From: Macrolepiota albuminosa
Lineage: Eukaryota; Basidiomycota; Agaricomycetes; Agaricales; Agaricaceae
Direction: 5' to 3'
Assembly: GCA_027475525.1 (NCBI GenBank)
Contig: JAMWFC010000009.1
Span: 1,240,001-1,304,000, forward strand
Length of the DNA stretch: 64,000 nt
The position numbers and the translations under genes were made by a program. This document shows, one piece after another, positions 21,001-32,741 of this stretch. Below the pieces are notes generated by a model. It was not told the DNA's origin. It ran no database searches and saw only the letters and a list, made by a program, of their open reading frames with translations. Each line of letters opens with the position of its first letter. The first letter of the stretch is position 1.

Positions 21001-22790
21001 GCCCTAGGAAGTGACCTGACGCCCGACACCCCCGGGACAACTGCCATGCCCCACACGCATGCACCACCCATGCCCGTCCAAGACCACAAGGCCCCTAATC
21101 GACCCCCAAACATTCCTCGGAACAAGTACAAAGGGCCGAACTACCCCGGCAGGTCTCAGACACGCATCACACCCGCTTCGGCTGAGGCATCCACGACCCC
21201 GATTGACCCGAACGCACTCGACATTAGGATCATTGGGGCCGCCCCCTTCGCCTGCCTCATGAAGGATGGAACTCCCACGTTTCAGCTGCACACCTCGCCT
21301 TCTCTCCCAGAAGAACATCTACAAGGGGACGCTATTCCCCCAGAAAGGAAAACCGAGGAGCAAATCCTCCGAGAAGTAGTTCCCCCGGAGTATCATGAGT
21401 TCGCTGACGTATTCTCCGAAGGAGACGCCAAGGAGATTCCCCCTCACCGTCCCTATGACCATACCATCAACCTTGAGGAAGGAGCTGCCCCCCCTTTCAG
21501 CAAGGTGTACAACATGTCGGAGGTCGAACTCCGGGCCCTCAAGGACTACCTCGACGAAATGCTCGGTAAGGGATTCATCCGACCCTCCGCCTCCGCCGCC
21601 GGAGCCCCGGTTCTATTCGCCAAGAAGAAGGACGGCTCGCTCCAACTCTGTGTCGACTACCAGGGACTCAATAAGATCACCAAGAAGAACCGCTACCCGC
21701 TCCCGCTCATTGGCGATCTGGTCGATCGACTCCGCAGTGCCAAGGTTTACACGAAGATCGACCTCCGCTCCGGTTACAACAACATCCGCATCGCCCCGGG
21801 ACACGAGTGGAAAACCGTGTTCCGCACGCGGTATGGTCTGTTTGAGTACCTTGTGATGCCTTTCGGAATGACTAACTCCCCCGCCACGTTCCAATACTTC
21901 ATGAACGACATCTTCCACGACATGAGCGACGTCTTCGTGATCGTCTACCTAGACGACATCCTCATCTATTCCAACTCGCAGGAGGACCACCAGAAACATG
22001 TCCGGCAAGTCCTCAAATGCCTCTGGGAGCACAACCTCCATGCCAAGCCCGAGAAGTGTTCATTCCACACAGAAGAGGTTGAGTATCTTGGCGTCATCGT
22101 ATCCCCAAACGGCGTTCGCATGGACCCCCACAAGGTCAAGGCCATCGTCAACTGGCCGCAGCCCCGGAACATCAAGGAAGTACAATCCTTCTTGGGTTTT
22201 GCTAATTTCTACCAGAGGTCCATAAATAACTACTCCGGCATCACGAAACCCCTCAACCGGCTCACACGCAAGGACGTTGCCTGGAACTGGGACAGTAAGT
22301 GCCAGAGCGTCTTTAAGCTGCTCAAGGAGGCTGTCACAGCTGCCCCCGTCCTCTGGCACTACGACTCGGCCCTTCCAATTATCCTAGAATGCGACGCCTC
22401 CGACTACGCCATCGCCGGGATTCTCTCGCAGATGGGATCTGATGGTGGGGAGCCCCGGCCAGTTGCCTTCTACACCCAGTCCATGATCGACGCCGAGCTC
22501 AACTACGACATCTACGACAAGGAGCTCCTTGCCATCGTCGAAGCCTTCAAACAATGGCGAGCCTACCTCAAAGGAGCAGGCCTGGCACCAGATTCAGGTC
22601 TACTCGGATCACAACAACCTGCAGTATTTCACCACGACCAAGCAACTTAGTCGACGGCAGGCCCGATGGTCCGAGGTTCTCTCGAAATACGACTTCATGA
22701 TCCAGTACCGCCTGGGATGACTTGGAGCTAAACCCGATGCCCTCACCCGTCGACCAGACGTCTATTCCAAGAAGTCATTCGAGGTGGAAC
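21001..22790 (+). pseudogene. Element B2 reverse transcriptase and RNase H
   Basis: One long open frame (20818-22650, 610 residues) runs from the second protease end through RT (LYTKIDL-type motif as [33 protein letters not shown] with Asp codons 21952-21957) into RNase H (LECDASDYAIAGIL, first Asp intact; [15 protein letters not shown]). A small insertion near 22575 shifts the last part of RNase H, which continues in another frame ([18 protein letters not shown]). This is the best preserved B-family RT in the window. Confidence 0.88.
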
Positions 22791-24411
22791 GCAATGTGTT
22801 CAATCATCGCGTGGTGATCCCTCCTGAACATCTGAATGCCGTACTGATCTTGAACGACAAAGGGACCCTGAGCCAGATCCGCCGCGCCCCCTGAGACAAG
22901 TACTTCACTGACCACAACCCCCGCAACCCCCCCAACGGAACCAACCGGGACCCCACCTTCTCCTTGTCCTCTGACAAAAAACTCCTCCTCCAGGACAGCC
23001 GCATCTACGTCCCGGATCACGCCCGACTCCGCTACGACGTCCTCCATCAACACCACGACCACAAGCTCCGGGGACACCCTGGAATATGTAAGACCCTCCA
23101 GCTTATCTCCCGGACTTACTTTTGGCCAGGGTTGAAGAAGGACGTGACCCGTTACATTCGATCATGCGAACCCTGCCTCCGGGCCAAAGTCCCCCGACAC
23201 CGACCATATGGACTCCTGAAACCCCTGCTGGTTGGGCGACGCCCCTGGTTCTCCATATCCCTGGACCACATCATCGAACTCCCGGAATCTGAAGGGTTCG
23301 ATGCCATTCTCGTTGTTGTGTGTAGGCTAACCAAACAGGGCATCTTCCTACCCTGCCACACCACGGATACCGCCCCAGACTTCGCCCGACTGTTCCTTGA
23401 GCACGTCTTCGCCAAACATGGACTCCCGGACGACATCGTCTCCGACCGTGGCCCCCTCTTCGTGTCCAAGTTTTGGACTTCCCTGTGTAAGGCACTTGAA
23501 ATAAAGACTAACCTCTCTACCGCCTACCACCCCGAAACCGACAGCCAAACCGAAAGGGTCAACCAGTCTCTCGAGCAGTACCTCCGACTGTACGTCAACT
23601 ACTTGCAGGATGACTGGCGCGCCGAGCTGAAAGGGTCAACCAGTCTCTCGAGCAGTACCTCCGACTGTACGTCAACTACTTGCAGGATGACTGGCGCGCC
23701 GAGCTCCCCCTGGCCAAGTTCACCTACAACAACACGCCGCACTCTGCCACCGGGGTATCCCCCTTCTTTGCCAACAAGGGATACCACCCTCGACTGACAC
23801 TCTCGCTCCGGGACATCCTGTTGCACGCCGCCCACGAGGTTGCCCGGGATCTCCAATCCCTCCACGAGTTTCTCTGGGAAGAGATCGACACCGCGAACCG
23901 GGCCTATGCGAAACATGCCGACCGGAAACGGGAAGACACCCCCAACTGGACCCCCGGGACAAAGGTATGGTTAGATCGACACCACCTCCGCACCCACCAG
24001 CCCTCCCCAAAACTCGATCACAAGCGCCTCGGCCCGTTCAAAATATTGAAGAAGGTCTCATCCCACGCCTACATGATCGAGCTTCCCCCAGGACTAAAAG
24101 GTCTGCACCCGGTATTCCACATCCATCTCCTGGAACAATACCCCCCGGATCCCTTCCCCAAACGATGCCCCGAGCCCCCTCCCCCAGTCGAGGTCGAGGA
24201 CGAGTACCACTACGAGGTTGAAGACATCCTCGACTCCCGGAATATTCGTGGACGACCCCACTTCCTTGTATGGTGGAAGGGATATAGCCCAGAAGATGAC
24301 ACTTGGGAACCATGCCGAAACCTCGAAGGTGCCCTCGACAAACTCCGGGACTTCCAACAACGGCACCCGGGAAATGACCTTTCCAGGTGCAGGACTCACA
24401 GACGGCAGTAG
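22791..24411 (+). pseudogene. Element B2 integrase with chromodomain
   Basis: H2C2 finger (HHDHKLRGHPGICKTLQ...CEPCLRAK) and catalytic Asp 23264-23266, Asp 23444-23446, Glu 23552-23554 (D-59-D-35-E). The Glu codon is the first base of a 77-bp duplication (23552-23705), which shifts the frame; the open frame resumes at 23680 and runs to 24411. The chromodomain ([29 protein letters not shown], 24211-24350) is in frame and complete. A TGA near 22892 breaks the N-terminal part. Confidence 0.87.
23552..23705 (+). repeat. 77-bp tandem duplication 16
   Basis: Exact units from 23552 and 23629, starting at the integrase catalytic Glu codon of B2. Confidence 0.95.
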
Positions 24412-24603
24412 TGGGCGTAACCCCCGCCTCTGGGCTCAGTAGGGATTCAACTCCCATGTATACTTTCTGCTTCCACTTTCTAGATCTTACTCCTCTTTTA
24501 GTACCTTTTCCTAGTAGTGTCCCGGAACATGGGCAGGGTGCTCTTTCCAGCCTTCTCTCGCCCCTTACACCACCCTTTGACCTCGGGAGACCAAATATAT
24601 ACA
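24412..24603 (+). other. Element B2 non-coding segment before the C insertion
   Basis: Equivalent to 10765-10960 of B; it continues at 36473 after element C. No gene seen. Confidence 0.6.
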
Positions 24604-24912
24604 TGTAGCGTAGTCCGCTATGTGGCGTTGGCCACATAGCTTTACTTACTGTATAGTAGTACATATTATATTATATTTATTATAATATAATATTATTTAC
24701 ATTCGTATATAATTAGTTACTCAGCTGCTTACAAAGCAGCTTATATATTATATTTATTATAATATAATATTATTTACATTCGTATATAATTAGTTACTCA
24801 GCTGCTTACAAAGCAGCTTATTGTGTTGTAAACTACATTGTCAATAGACCGGTCTGGTCTGATTCAGTGTTGTGTGCACACTAAGCTCTCTCAAATTCGT
24901 AACTTCATTACA
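24604..24912 (+). repeat. Element C 5' LTR (309 bp)
   Basis: TGTAGCGTAG...CATTACA. It contains a 9-bp-arm hairpin (arm GCTATGTGG, 24617-24640), an AT-rich block and an AAGCAGCT hairpin, the last two present twice through a 77-bp duplication (24668-24821). Confidence 0.93.
24668..24821 (+). repeat. 77-bp tandem duplication 17
   Basis: Exact units from 24668 and 24745 in the C 5' LTR; accounts for 309 versus 232 bp. Confidence 0.95.
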
Positions 24913-26958
24913 TTTTTTTGAATCCGCCAGCTAGGATCTATTGCCTAGCATCCGACGTCAGTCGTTGAGTTCGTTGACAGAACTCTATCAGCTTCTCGAG
25001 CTTCTTGCACAGCCACACCGTGCAAATTTCAAACAGGGGATCGATGAGTAATCCCATACCTGCAGCGCCCACTGACGGTGGGCGAAATGCCCACGACCTA
25101 CGGGGAGACCCAGCAGACACCCAGGACGCGTCAGCGTCCAATGCGGGTCAGGTAAGACCCAAGGCTCGAGACTGAGGTCAGAGTGCCGACCTGGCCGGGA
25201 ATGAGAGCGAGGCCCGGAGAGCTGAAAGCTCACAGCAGGACGGTCCGCAACGCCTCCAAGACAAGATGCCCGGGGGATTAACGCCCCCAGTTACGCAGCT
25301 GCCAGGAGGACCGCGACGGTCTAGCCGACTGGCTTCCAAAGGACCCCCACAGGACGGCCGACAGTCAACCGGCGCCTATGGCGCCCCAGGAGATGCCGAG
25401 TCGTCAGTACGGACTGGGAGAACCCTCCCTGCGAGCCGGAGCAGTGGGACCAGGCGGTCCACAGCGGGCCCAATGCCTTCTAAAGTAGCGGAAGCCCGCT
25501 TAGAAGAGGTACCGGAGGAGGCTGCAAGGCCTGAAGGATACCGTGCGGAAGATTGATTTCCGCGCACACCAGCAGTGGAGGAAGCTCCGGAGGTTGTAGA
25601 GCTTCCAGAGGAGGTGATGGAGTCGTCAAGTGACGACGACGTTGGAGCAGAGGAACAGCAGCTGAAAACCGCGTACACCGTGCGCTTGCGGGTGTTCTGG
25701 GACTTGCACCCAGAGGTGATGAAATACACCACCCAAGCGCGACTCGAGCGCTACGCGTCAGCCCATATAGTAGCACTTAGGCGACAAGGGCACGAAGTGC
25801 CCAATGTATTCAGTACGAAATATACTGATTTAATGGTGAGAGTGCTCACTATGGAGCTGCAAATGTATGTGCAGCGTAAGGCCACACGGCAATCGGGGGT
25901 CTCGACCCCCTGGAGCCACACGTCCGAGGAATGCTCAGCACGACGCAATCAAGACGTCGGAATCGAGCTAGTGGAGGCACTAGCACGGGCGCAAGAAGTG
26001 CCCGAAGTACGACCGGTGAGTACTTTTTATACTCCAGCGGGACCAGGGTGGCATGAGGAGCCCCCGCACATGCGTAACCATGACCGTAGGACAGATATGT
26101 CAGGTCCGGATGGGCACGATAGCACTGTGCTCAAAGTGGAAAGCGAGGCATCCGTGATGCCGCGCGTGCCCATGGCCGAAACGTTGAGCGACAGAGTCGC
26201 GTACCAACGTATGCGCAATGGCGACCTCAGGACTAAGGGACAGTCCCTTATAGACGATCAGGGCATCGTATTCGAGGGCACTAAGCCCATTGACGAGATG
26301 CGTCGTCAATTCGTCACGCAGGGTCAGGAGAATCAAGCTTCTCCAGGTCCAGGGCGGCGCAACGATCATGATCGAGGAGACTTCCTCGATTGAGATGGCG
26401 CCACGAGACGTGATGTCCCTGGTAACGGCTGGGATGACGGCCCTAGGTCGATTCCTCGAGACGAGGGCAATTATGCCCACAGTCGAGGAGGCTCGGGACG
26501 TCCCCCGCAAGGTGGATGGGGAAAGTCACTTCCCCATGCCGCTGATTTGGCGACTAGATCCCCGGGTCAGCGGGAAGCCATCTGAATGCATCGTGAAGCC
26601 ATGCACGATCGCCTGCATCGAGTAGTCGATGATGCCCTGGGCGTAACCTTACGGTTACCAGACAGAGTGAAGCTGCGTAAAGCAGACAGTAGGCACATTC
26701 GCGCCTATACAGGCGCGTCCAAGTTCAGCGACCTGGAAGATTGGGCGATGGATGTATGCACCCATCTTGCCATGTGCTTATACGGAGGTGACCGTATGGA
26801 ACGAGAACGAATTTTCGTTCTGCCTGAGTTCTTGGCCGGAGAGGCCATGGGTTGGTTTCGACGGGCAGTACTGCACGTCAATCGTGTCCAATATGACTGG
26901 ACATTTAAAGGAGTCCTTACAGGACTGTACGATCGATTCGTACACCCCTCAACGCTCC

Positions 26959-27112
26959 AGGATGCAAGGCGGGACTTCCAGTCCGCCAAGTACACCGAGA
27001 AGTTGGGAGTACAAGGGTTCTATGATACCCTTAATAGGATGCAAGGCGGGACTTCCAGTCCGCCAAGTACACCGAGAAGTTGGGAGTACAAGGGTTCTAT
27101 GATACCCTTAAG
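26959..27112 (+). repeat. 77-bp tandem duplication 18
   Basis: Exact units from 26959 and 27036 in the C Gag core. Confidence 0.95.
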
Positions 27113-27578
27113 ACCATGCCCAGAACATGGCAGTATACCCGGACGGGTATACAATGCTCGAAACGTTCTTGGATGGCATTCCAGCGGATATGCACCGCTA
27201 TTTGATACGTGAGGACGGCTTGTCCCCAGAAGTCAACGATGTGGAAGAATTCGTGGCATATGCCATCCGGTATGAGCAGTCTCTGAAGACTGCTAACCAC
27301 TACGAACATCGGAGTGGACACAAAGGGGGATCCAGGCGACTACCGCCTGGTGGGACGCCCTCACGGGGTCAGCATGTGGGGACCTTCCTGGCCAAGAAGA
27401 CCGATTTGGATCGTGACTGCAACACGCGGTTTGTTGTATGCAAGACCCCTGTTGCGAACCGAGGGCGGAGCCGCCCACGCCCAGAGCGGGCGCCGGACGG
27501 AGAACGTCCTAAATCAAGGCCGGACTTCAAACCGGCCAACCCACCAGGTCAGACGGGGACTTGTTTCGCGTGTGGCCA

Positions 27579-27732
27579 ACCAGGCCACTACGCTACCAAC
27601 TGCCCTGCGAAGCCAGGACCCCCGAGGAAGGGGTATACACCCCGCGCCCACCTTAACCAGGCCACTACGCTACCAACTGCCCTGCGAAGCCAGGACCCCC
27701 GAGGAAGGGGTATACACCCCGCGCCCACCTCG
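27579..27732 (+). repeat. 77-bp tandem duplication 19
   Basis: Exact units from 27579 and 27656, duplicating half the C zinc knuckle. Confidence 0.95.
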
Positions 27733-27765
27733 AGCTGCACATACTGCAGCCGCGAGTGGGAGTGA

Positions 27766-28507
27766 CGGAGACGTATCTGCCGATTCTGAGGCGGAGAACC
27801 CCACAAACGACCAGGAGCCCCCAGAGGAGGCATCGGGCGCCGAGCCCGAGAGTGTGGTCGTGGAGGGGGAGGAGTATGTCACAGTCGACGTATATGACGA
27901 CGTCTACGACAATGAGTATTACAGTCACGACAGCGACTCTGAGTGCCTAGCGGCGATGACGGATTGGCCGTCCGCAAATGACCCCAAACGGAATAACGTG
28001 GTTCGGATGAAGAAGGTGACCCTTCGTCGTGCAGAGGGCACTTTGCAGCGCCCTACATTGAAGCGAGCAGACAAGGAGTGCCTGGTCTCGTATGTGGACG
28101 TAGACGGCCACAAGGCATGGACCCTATGGGACTCTGGGAGTACCACATCGGGCATAACGCCCCAGTTCGCCCATGTGTACGGAATATCCGTGCAGGAGTT
28201 GGATACGCCATTGGCGTTACAGCTGGGCACCGTAGGGAGCCGAGCCATGGTGCAGTACGGGACAAATGTGAATGTCCAAACGCCGGGCTCACATAGCCGT
28301 GAATACATGGATGTAGCGAACTTCGATCGCTACGACATGATACTGGGAACGCCATTCATGCGGCGTAACAAAGTCATACTAGACTTTGACCAATGTCAGG
28401 TACTAGTGAATGGGAAAGTGATCCCAGCCGAACGAGCAACAGCAGACGACACTGATAATCGTCTGCGACGTCATCGCACTACGGAGAAACGCAAGGACTC
28501 TCCATGA
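27766..28507 (+). CDS. Element C aspartic protease region
   Basis: An acidic linker (EEYVTVDVYDDVYDNEYY) leads to a single retropepsin with LWDSGSTTSGIT (DSG active-site loop at about 28131-28139) and the conserved end YDMILGTPFMRRNKVILDF. It ends at TGA 28505-28507; the next base triplet begins C. C2 has TGA at the same place, and the same frame continues on the far side into pol in both copies. Confidence 0.8.
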
Positions 28508-31190
28508 CTTGGCCGGCGCAGAGTGCCGGCCGTGGAGGATGTGGAGGAGGAAGTGCAGGCTATGCCTGGACTGAGAGCAGACCACAACGTGGTAATGATG
28601 AGCGAGGAGGAGTATCAAACCTCCAAGAGGAGCAACGAGCGAATAATCGCTCCTGAGATTCGAGGCGCAAGGCCTCCAGACAAACGCCATCGCAAGGCGA
28701 GACGACGGGAGGACTCAGTGGACGTATGTCCACCTACGTCCTCACGAGTCAAGTTGGAAGACTTGAAAGACAGCATTCGAGAGGCGGAAGCCTCAGTAGA
28801 GGGGGACACACGGTCTCTATGGGAACGACCAGCTCCCCTACCGGAGTACGACTGGGCATACGGGAAGCCTCAGTAGAGGGGGACACACGGTCTCTATGGG
28901 AACGACCAGCTCCCCTACCGGAGTACGACTGGGCATACAACCCCGAATGCCGCAAGAGTGGAACGAGCTGGTGGCAGCCACGTGTGCGCGAAATGCGCAC
29001 CAGAGACGGATGACCGTCAAACCAGTGTATCGCCAGCCAGCCCCGGACGAGGTATCCGTAGCGTACTCGCTTGTACGTGAGGGAAGAAGCCTCGTGGCTT
29101 GTAAGGCAGCGGTAGCGGGTGCCCCGCTGAGACTACATATACCTGATGACAGTGTCAATCGGGTGCTCGCAATGCGAGAACAGTACGCGCCGCCGCCTCG
29201 GCCACCCTCAGAGACGGTGGAAGTACTTCCCCCGGTACGCATGAAGGGGAAGCAGAAGGCGACAAGCCTTCGTGAGGAAGATATCCCTCGGTTGCGTCAG
29301 CAATGGCAAGAAGAATTTGCCGACATGGTCAATGGGACCAAGGAGGAGCTCCCGCCATGGCGGGAGGTGAATCATGAGATTAATCTCATAGACGAGAACA
29401 AGCAGTATAAGTACCACTTGCCACGCTGTCCACGCGCCCTCCAGGAGCAACTACGCGATAAGACTAATCGCTATTTGAATGCTCAATGGTGGTCCCCATG
29501 CACCACCGCTCAAGCTGCACCGTTATTGTGCATCCCGAAGAAGGATGGAACCCTTCGAACAGCTCTTGATGCGCGTCAGCGCAATGACAATACCATAAAG
29601 GATGTAACTCCTTTACCAGATCAAGAGGTGATCCGGGAAGACGTGGCTCGGGCGAAGTATCGCTCGAAGATTGACCTTACTGACGCTTACGAGCAGGTGC
29701 GCATTCGCACCGAGGACGTACCCAAGACCGTATTTGCGTCGATCATGGGTACATTCACGAGCAATATAATGCAGATTGGAGACTGCAATGCTCCAGCAAC
29801 TTTCCAGAGGCTAATGACCTCTATCTTCCGAGACATAATAGGACGTTTCATGCACGTCTACTTAGATTACATATTCATCTACTTGGATACCATGGAGGAG
29901 CATGAGCAGCACCTCAGAGTCGTATTCGAACGACTGCGCAAGTACAAGTTGTACTTGAAGTGGAAAAAATGTGAGCTCTACGCTCAGAGTATAGACTGCC
30001 TAGGGCATGTCATAGACAAGCGGGGTATCCACCCTGATCAGGACAAGCTCGATCGTATTCGGGAGTGGCGCACGCCCCGAAACTACAATGACATCCAACG
30101 ATTCGTTGGCCTTGTCAACTACATATCGAGCTTCTTGCCCGATGTCACAGCCTATACTGGGCCACTTATGGCCATGACGCAGAACGGGTCACCGTTCAAT
30201 TGGAGGCCGTTGCACCAGTGGTGCTTCGAGATGGTCAAACGGATCTGTACGAAGACTCCGGTGACTCGACCAATCGACCCTAGACGGGACGAGCCTATAT
30301 GGCTCATTTGCGACGCGTCTAAGACAGGCGTCGGGGCCATGTACGGCCAGGGAAGCAGCTGGCAGACGTGCCGCCCAGCAGGGTTCATGTCGAAGAAGTT
30401 CACGACGGCCCAGCAAAACTATGCGGTGCACGAGTTGGAGACTCTTGCCATACTCGAGGCTCTCCTCAAGTGGGAGGATAAGCTGATGGGATACCCCATC
30501 CACATCATAACGGACCACAAGGCCCTTGAGTTCTTTAAAACTCAGGTGAACTTGTCGCCACGTCAGCGACGGTGGATAGACTACATGTCGAGATACCAGT
30601 TCGACATCACCTATGTTAAAGGTGAACTCAACAAAGTGGCAGACTGCTTGTCACGCTACTTTGAGAGTGATGTAGTCGGGGAGGCTCACGAGCCTCATGA
30701 GTATGTGCAGGCAGACTGCCGCATAGACCCTGATGGAGAGGATTTACCTCTCCACCGATACCAGGAGCTCAGGGAGCATGTCCTGGAAGTACGCGCTATG
30801 CGTGACGATGAACGGAGGCGAAGCACTCGCCTCAGAGAGCAGCGTGAAGAACGGGACGTAGCCGCCCAGTTGCTCAAGGAGCATGAAACCGTGGACCCAG
30901 CATCCACTAGGGAGCACGAGCGCCACGATGTACCCGTTACGCTTGCGGAGATGCTTGAAGGCGAATTGCCTTCATCCCAGCCTCCTAGCCTGGTCAATGA
31001 CGACTTCCGGCAGGAGGTGGTGCAGGACTATGGCAATGATCCTCTCTTCGCCGAGATAATCGCCAATCCTGACGACCATCCTCGGTTCAGGCATGAGCCT
31101 GGTGGACTCATCACGACGGAGAACCGTCAAGGGGTGGCAGTGGTATGCCTCCCCCGTACGCGTACCATTGTTACGCGGGTCTTGGACCAG
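28508..31190 (+). pseudogene. Element C reverse transcriptase and RNase H, active site mutated
   Basis: Frame 2 continues after the TGA, is shifted by the 77-bp duplication at 28786, and an 821-residue frame (28896-31361) follows. RT motifs: LLCIPKKDGTLRTALDARQRN, YRSKIDLTDAYEQVRI, QIGDCNAPATFQR. The catalytic box reads YLDYIF: the second Asp is Tyr (TAC, 29868-29870), whereas C2 has YLDD. This should abolish polymerase activity. RNase H follows (WLICDASKTGVGAMYGQ, HELETLAILEALLKW, IITDHKALEFF) with intact acidic residues. The tail is Arg/Glu-rich (DDERRRSTRLREQREER). Confidence 0.88.
28786..28939 (+). repeat. 77-bp tandem duplication 20
   Basis: Exact units from 28786 and 28863 upstream of RT in C. 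Confidence 0.95.
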
Positions 31191-31196
31191 GCCCAT

Positions 31197-31350
31197 GCCC
31201 TGGTGGGGCACTTTGGTGCCGCCCGGACATTGGGCTACATCCGGCGATGGTATTGGTGGCCACGTATGGCCCAGCCCTGGTGGGGCACTTTGGTGCCGCC
31301 CGGACATTGGGCTACATCCGGCGATGGTATTGGTGGCCACGTATGGCCCA
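31197..31350 (+). repeat. 77-bp tandem duplication 21
   Basis: Exact units from 31197 and 31274 in the C integrase finger. Confidence 0.95.
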
Positions 31351-31790
31351 GAAGTGACTAAGTTTTGCGCGTCTGCGCAGCGTGTCAGAGGGCAAAGTTG
31401 CCCCCTGGATCCCCTCTCGGGAAGCTACACCAGCTACCCGTGCCGGTGAAACCCTGGGACTCAATTGGAATGGACTTCGTAGGTCCCTTTCCCGAGTCCA
31501 GAGGGTTCGATTACCTCTGGGTAGTCATATGTCGTATGACAAGCATGGTGCACCTCATACCGGTGTGAACTACGCTGACGGCTAAGGAGCTGTCGTGGAT
31601 CTACCTGAGGGAGATCGTTAGGCTGCATGGGCTGCCTAGCACCATTGTGAGCGATTGTGACTCAAAGTTCACGTCTCAATGGTGGAGAGAACTCCACAAA
31701 CTGCTAGGAGCGCGACTCCTCATGTCGACGTCCTTCCATCCGCAGACGGATGGGCAGACAGAGCGGGTTAACCGCAGTATAGGTCAGATT

Positions 31791-31944
31791 TTGAGGGCAG
31801 TTGTTCACCCTGACCAACGGGACTGGGTGGACTGGTGTCCACTCACTGAGTTCGCGATTAACGCGAGTTGAGGGCAGTTGTTCACCCTGACCAACGGGAC
31901 TGGGTGGACTGGTGTCCACTCACTGAGTTCGCGATTAACGCGAG
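31791..31944 (+). repeat. 77-bp tandem duplication 22
   Basis: Exact units from 31791 and 31868 after the C integrase core. Confidence 0.95.
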
Positions 31945-32703
31945 TATCTTGGAGACCACAGGGTATGCGCCCTTTGAACTCAACGGAGGGTACTTGCCCT
32001 CCATGCTGCACGAAGTTCGTGCTGATACGGTAGCTCACCGTGGAGTTGTCGAGTTTGCCAGGCAGGCCCTGGAGAACATCGCGGCGGCGCATGACGCCAT
32101 CATAGAGGCACGAGTCTTTCAGGTGAAGAACGCCAATCACCGTAGGCGAACAGACCCGCCAATAGCTGTAGGAGCGTTGGTATACTTATCAACGCGTAAT
32201 CTGAGGCTCCCGAAGGGACGGGCGAGTAAACTCTGCCCGAAATGGGTAGGCCCGTACCGCGTCCTAGACGCGGAGCCAAGTACCTCCAACTACGTGTTGG
32301 AGCTGCCTCTGGCATTACAGGAACGACGCATCGTTCCTAAGTTTCATGTATCGCTGTTGCGACCTTATAGCGCGTCTGACGATGCGCTGTTCCCTAACAG
32401 GGCGACCCCGGGCCCCTATGATTTTGGGGCTCGAGACGATGACAAATGGTTCGTCGAGTGCATAATTGGGCACCGGTGGACTGAGCGTAACACGCTCGAG
32501 TTTGAGGTACGATGGTCCCTGGGGGACACAACATGGGAGCCACACTCCCATTGCTCCAAGCTAGCGGCACTTGACCGTTATTTGGAGTTGAAGGGCGTTA
32601 AGCGCCCACATCAATTAAGTAAGCGTGCCGGCGCTTAATTTGATCGGCAGTGCCGATTGCGGCTTGGCTGAGTTGGTCAGCAGCTGTGGCTGAAACACGT
32701 CTT

Positions 32704-32731
32704 AAAAGGCGAAATTTCTTTTTCGCCTTTT
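32704..32731 (+). promoter_or_regulatory. 11-bp-arm hairpin with T-run between pol and ORF3 of element C
   Basis: Perfect arms AAAAGGCGAAA and its complement with a 6-base loop, followed by more T. It lies 66 bases after the pol stop and 11 bases before the ORF3 start. It could affect RNA processing or translation of ORF3 (inference). Confidence 0.5.
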
Positions 32732-32741
32732 TTCCCCAACC

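Larger units (their letters stand above)
25044..27765 (+). pseudogene. Element C gag (interrupted)
   Basis: ATG at 25044 (MSNPIPAAPTDGG). A disordered N-terminus, then VFWDLHPEVMKYTTQARLERY, then a conserved Gag core at about 26586-27300 (HIRAYTGASKFSDLEDWAMDV, EFLAGEAMGWF, FVHPSTLQDARRDFQS) and a CCHC knuckle CFACGQPGHYATNC (27562-27603). In-frame TGAs at about 25172, 25554 and 26579 stand where C2 has CGG, CGA and CAA. A TGA at 26391-26393 is shared with C2. 77-bp duplications at 26959 and 27579 shift the frame. Gag is presumed to package the RNA. Confidence 0.8.
31191..32638 (+). pseudogene. Element C integrase with chromodomain
   Basis: Finger HALVGHFGAARTLGYIRRWYWW...CAACQRAK, split by the 77-bp duplication at 31197. 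The core carries Asp in IGMDFVGPFP, Asp in IVSDCDSKFTS and Glu in QTDGQTERVNRS. A TGA at 31566-31568 replaces CAA of C2, and a second duplication (31791) shifts the frame. The open frame 31868-32638 has the KFHVSLLRPY module and a chromodomain (WFVECIIGHR, LEFEVRWSLGDTTWEPHSH). It ends TAA at 32636-32638. Confidence 0.86.

Noticed and set aside
24913..24950. tRNA primer-binding site after the C 5' LTR
   Set aside because: No TGG start and no recognisable tRNA 3' end. A 6-base match (GATTCA) to the LTR is too short to claim self-priming.
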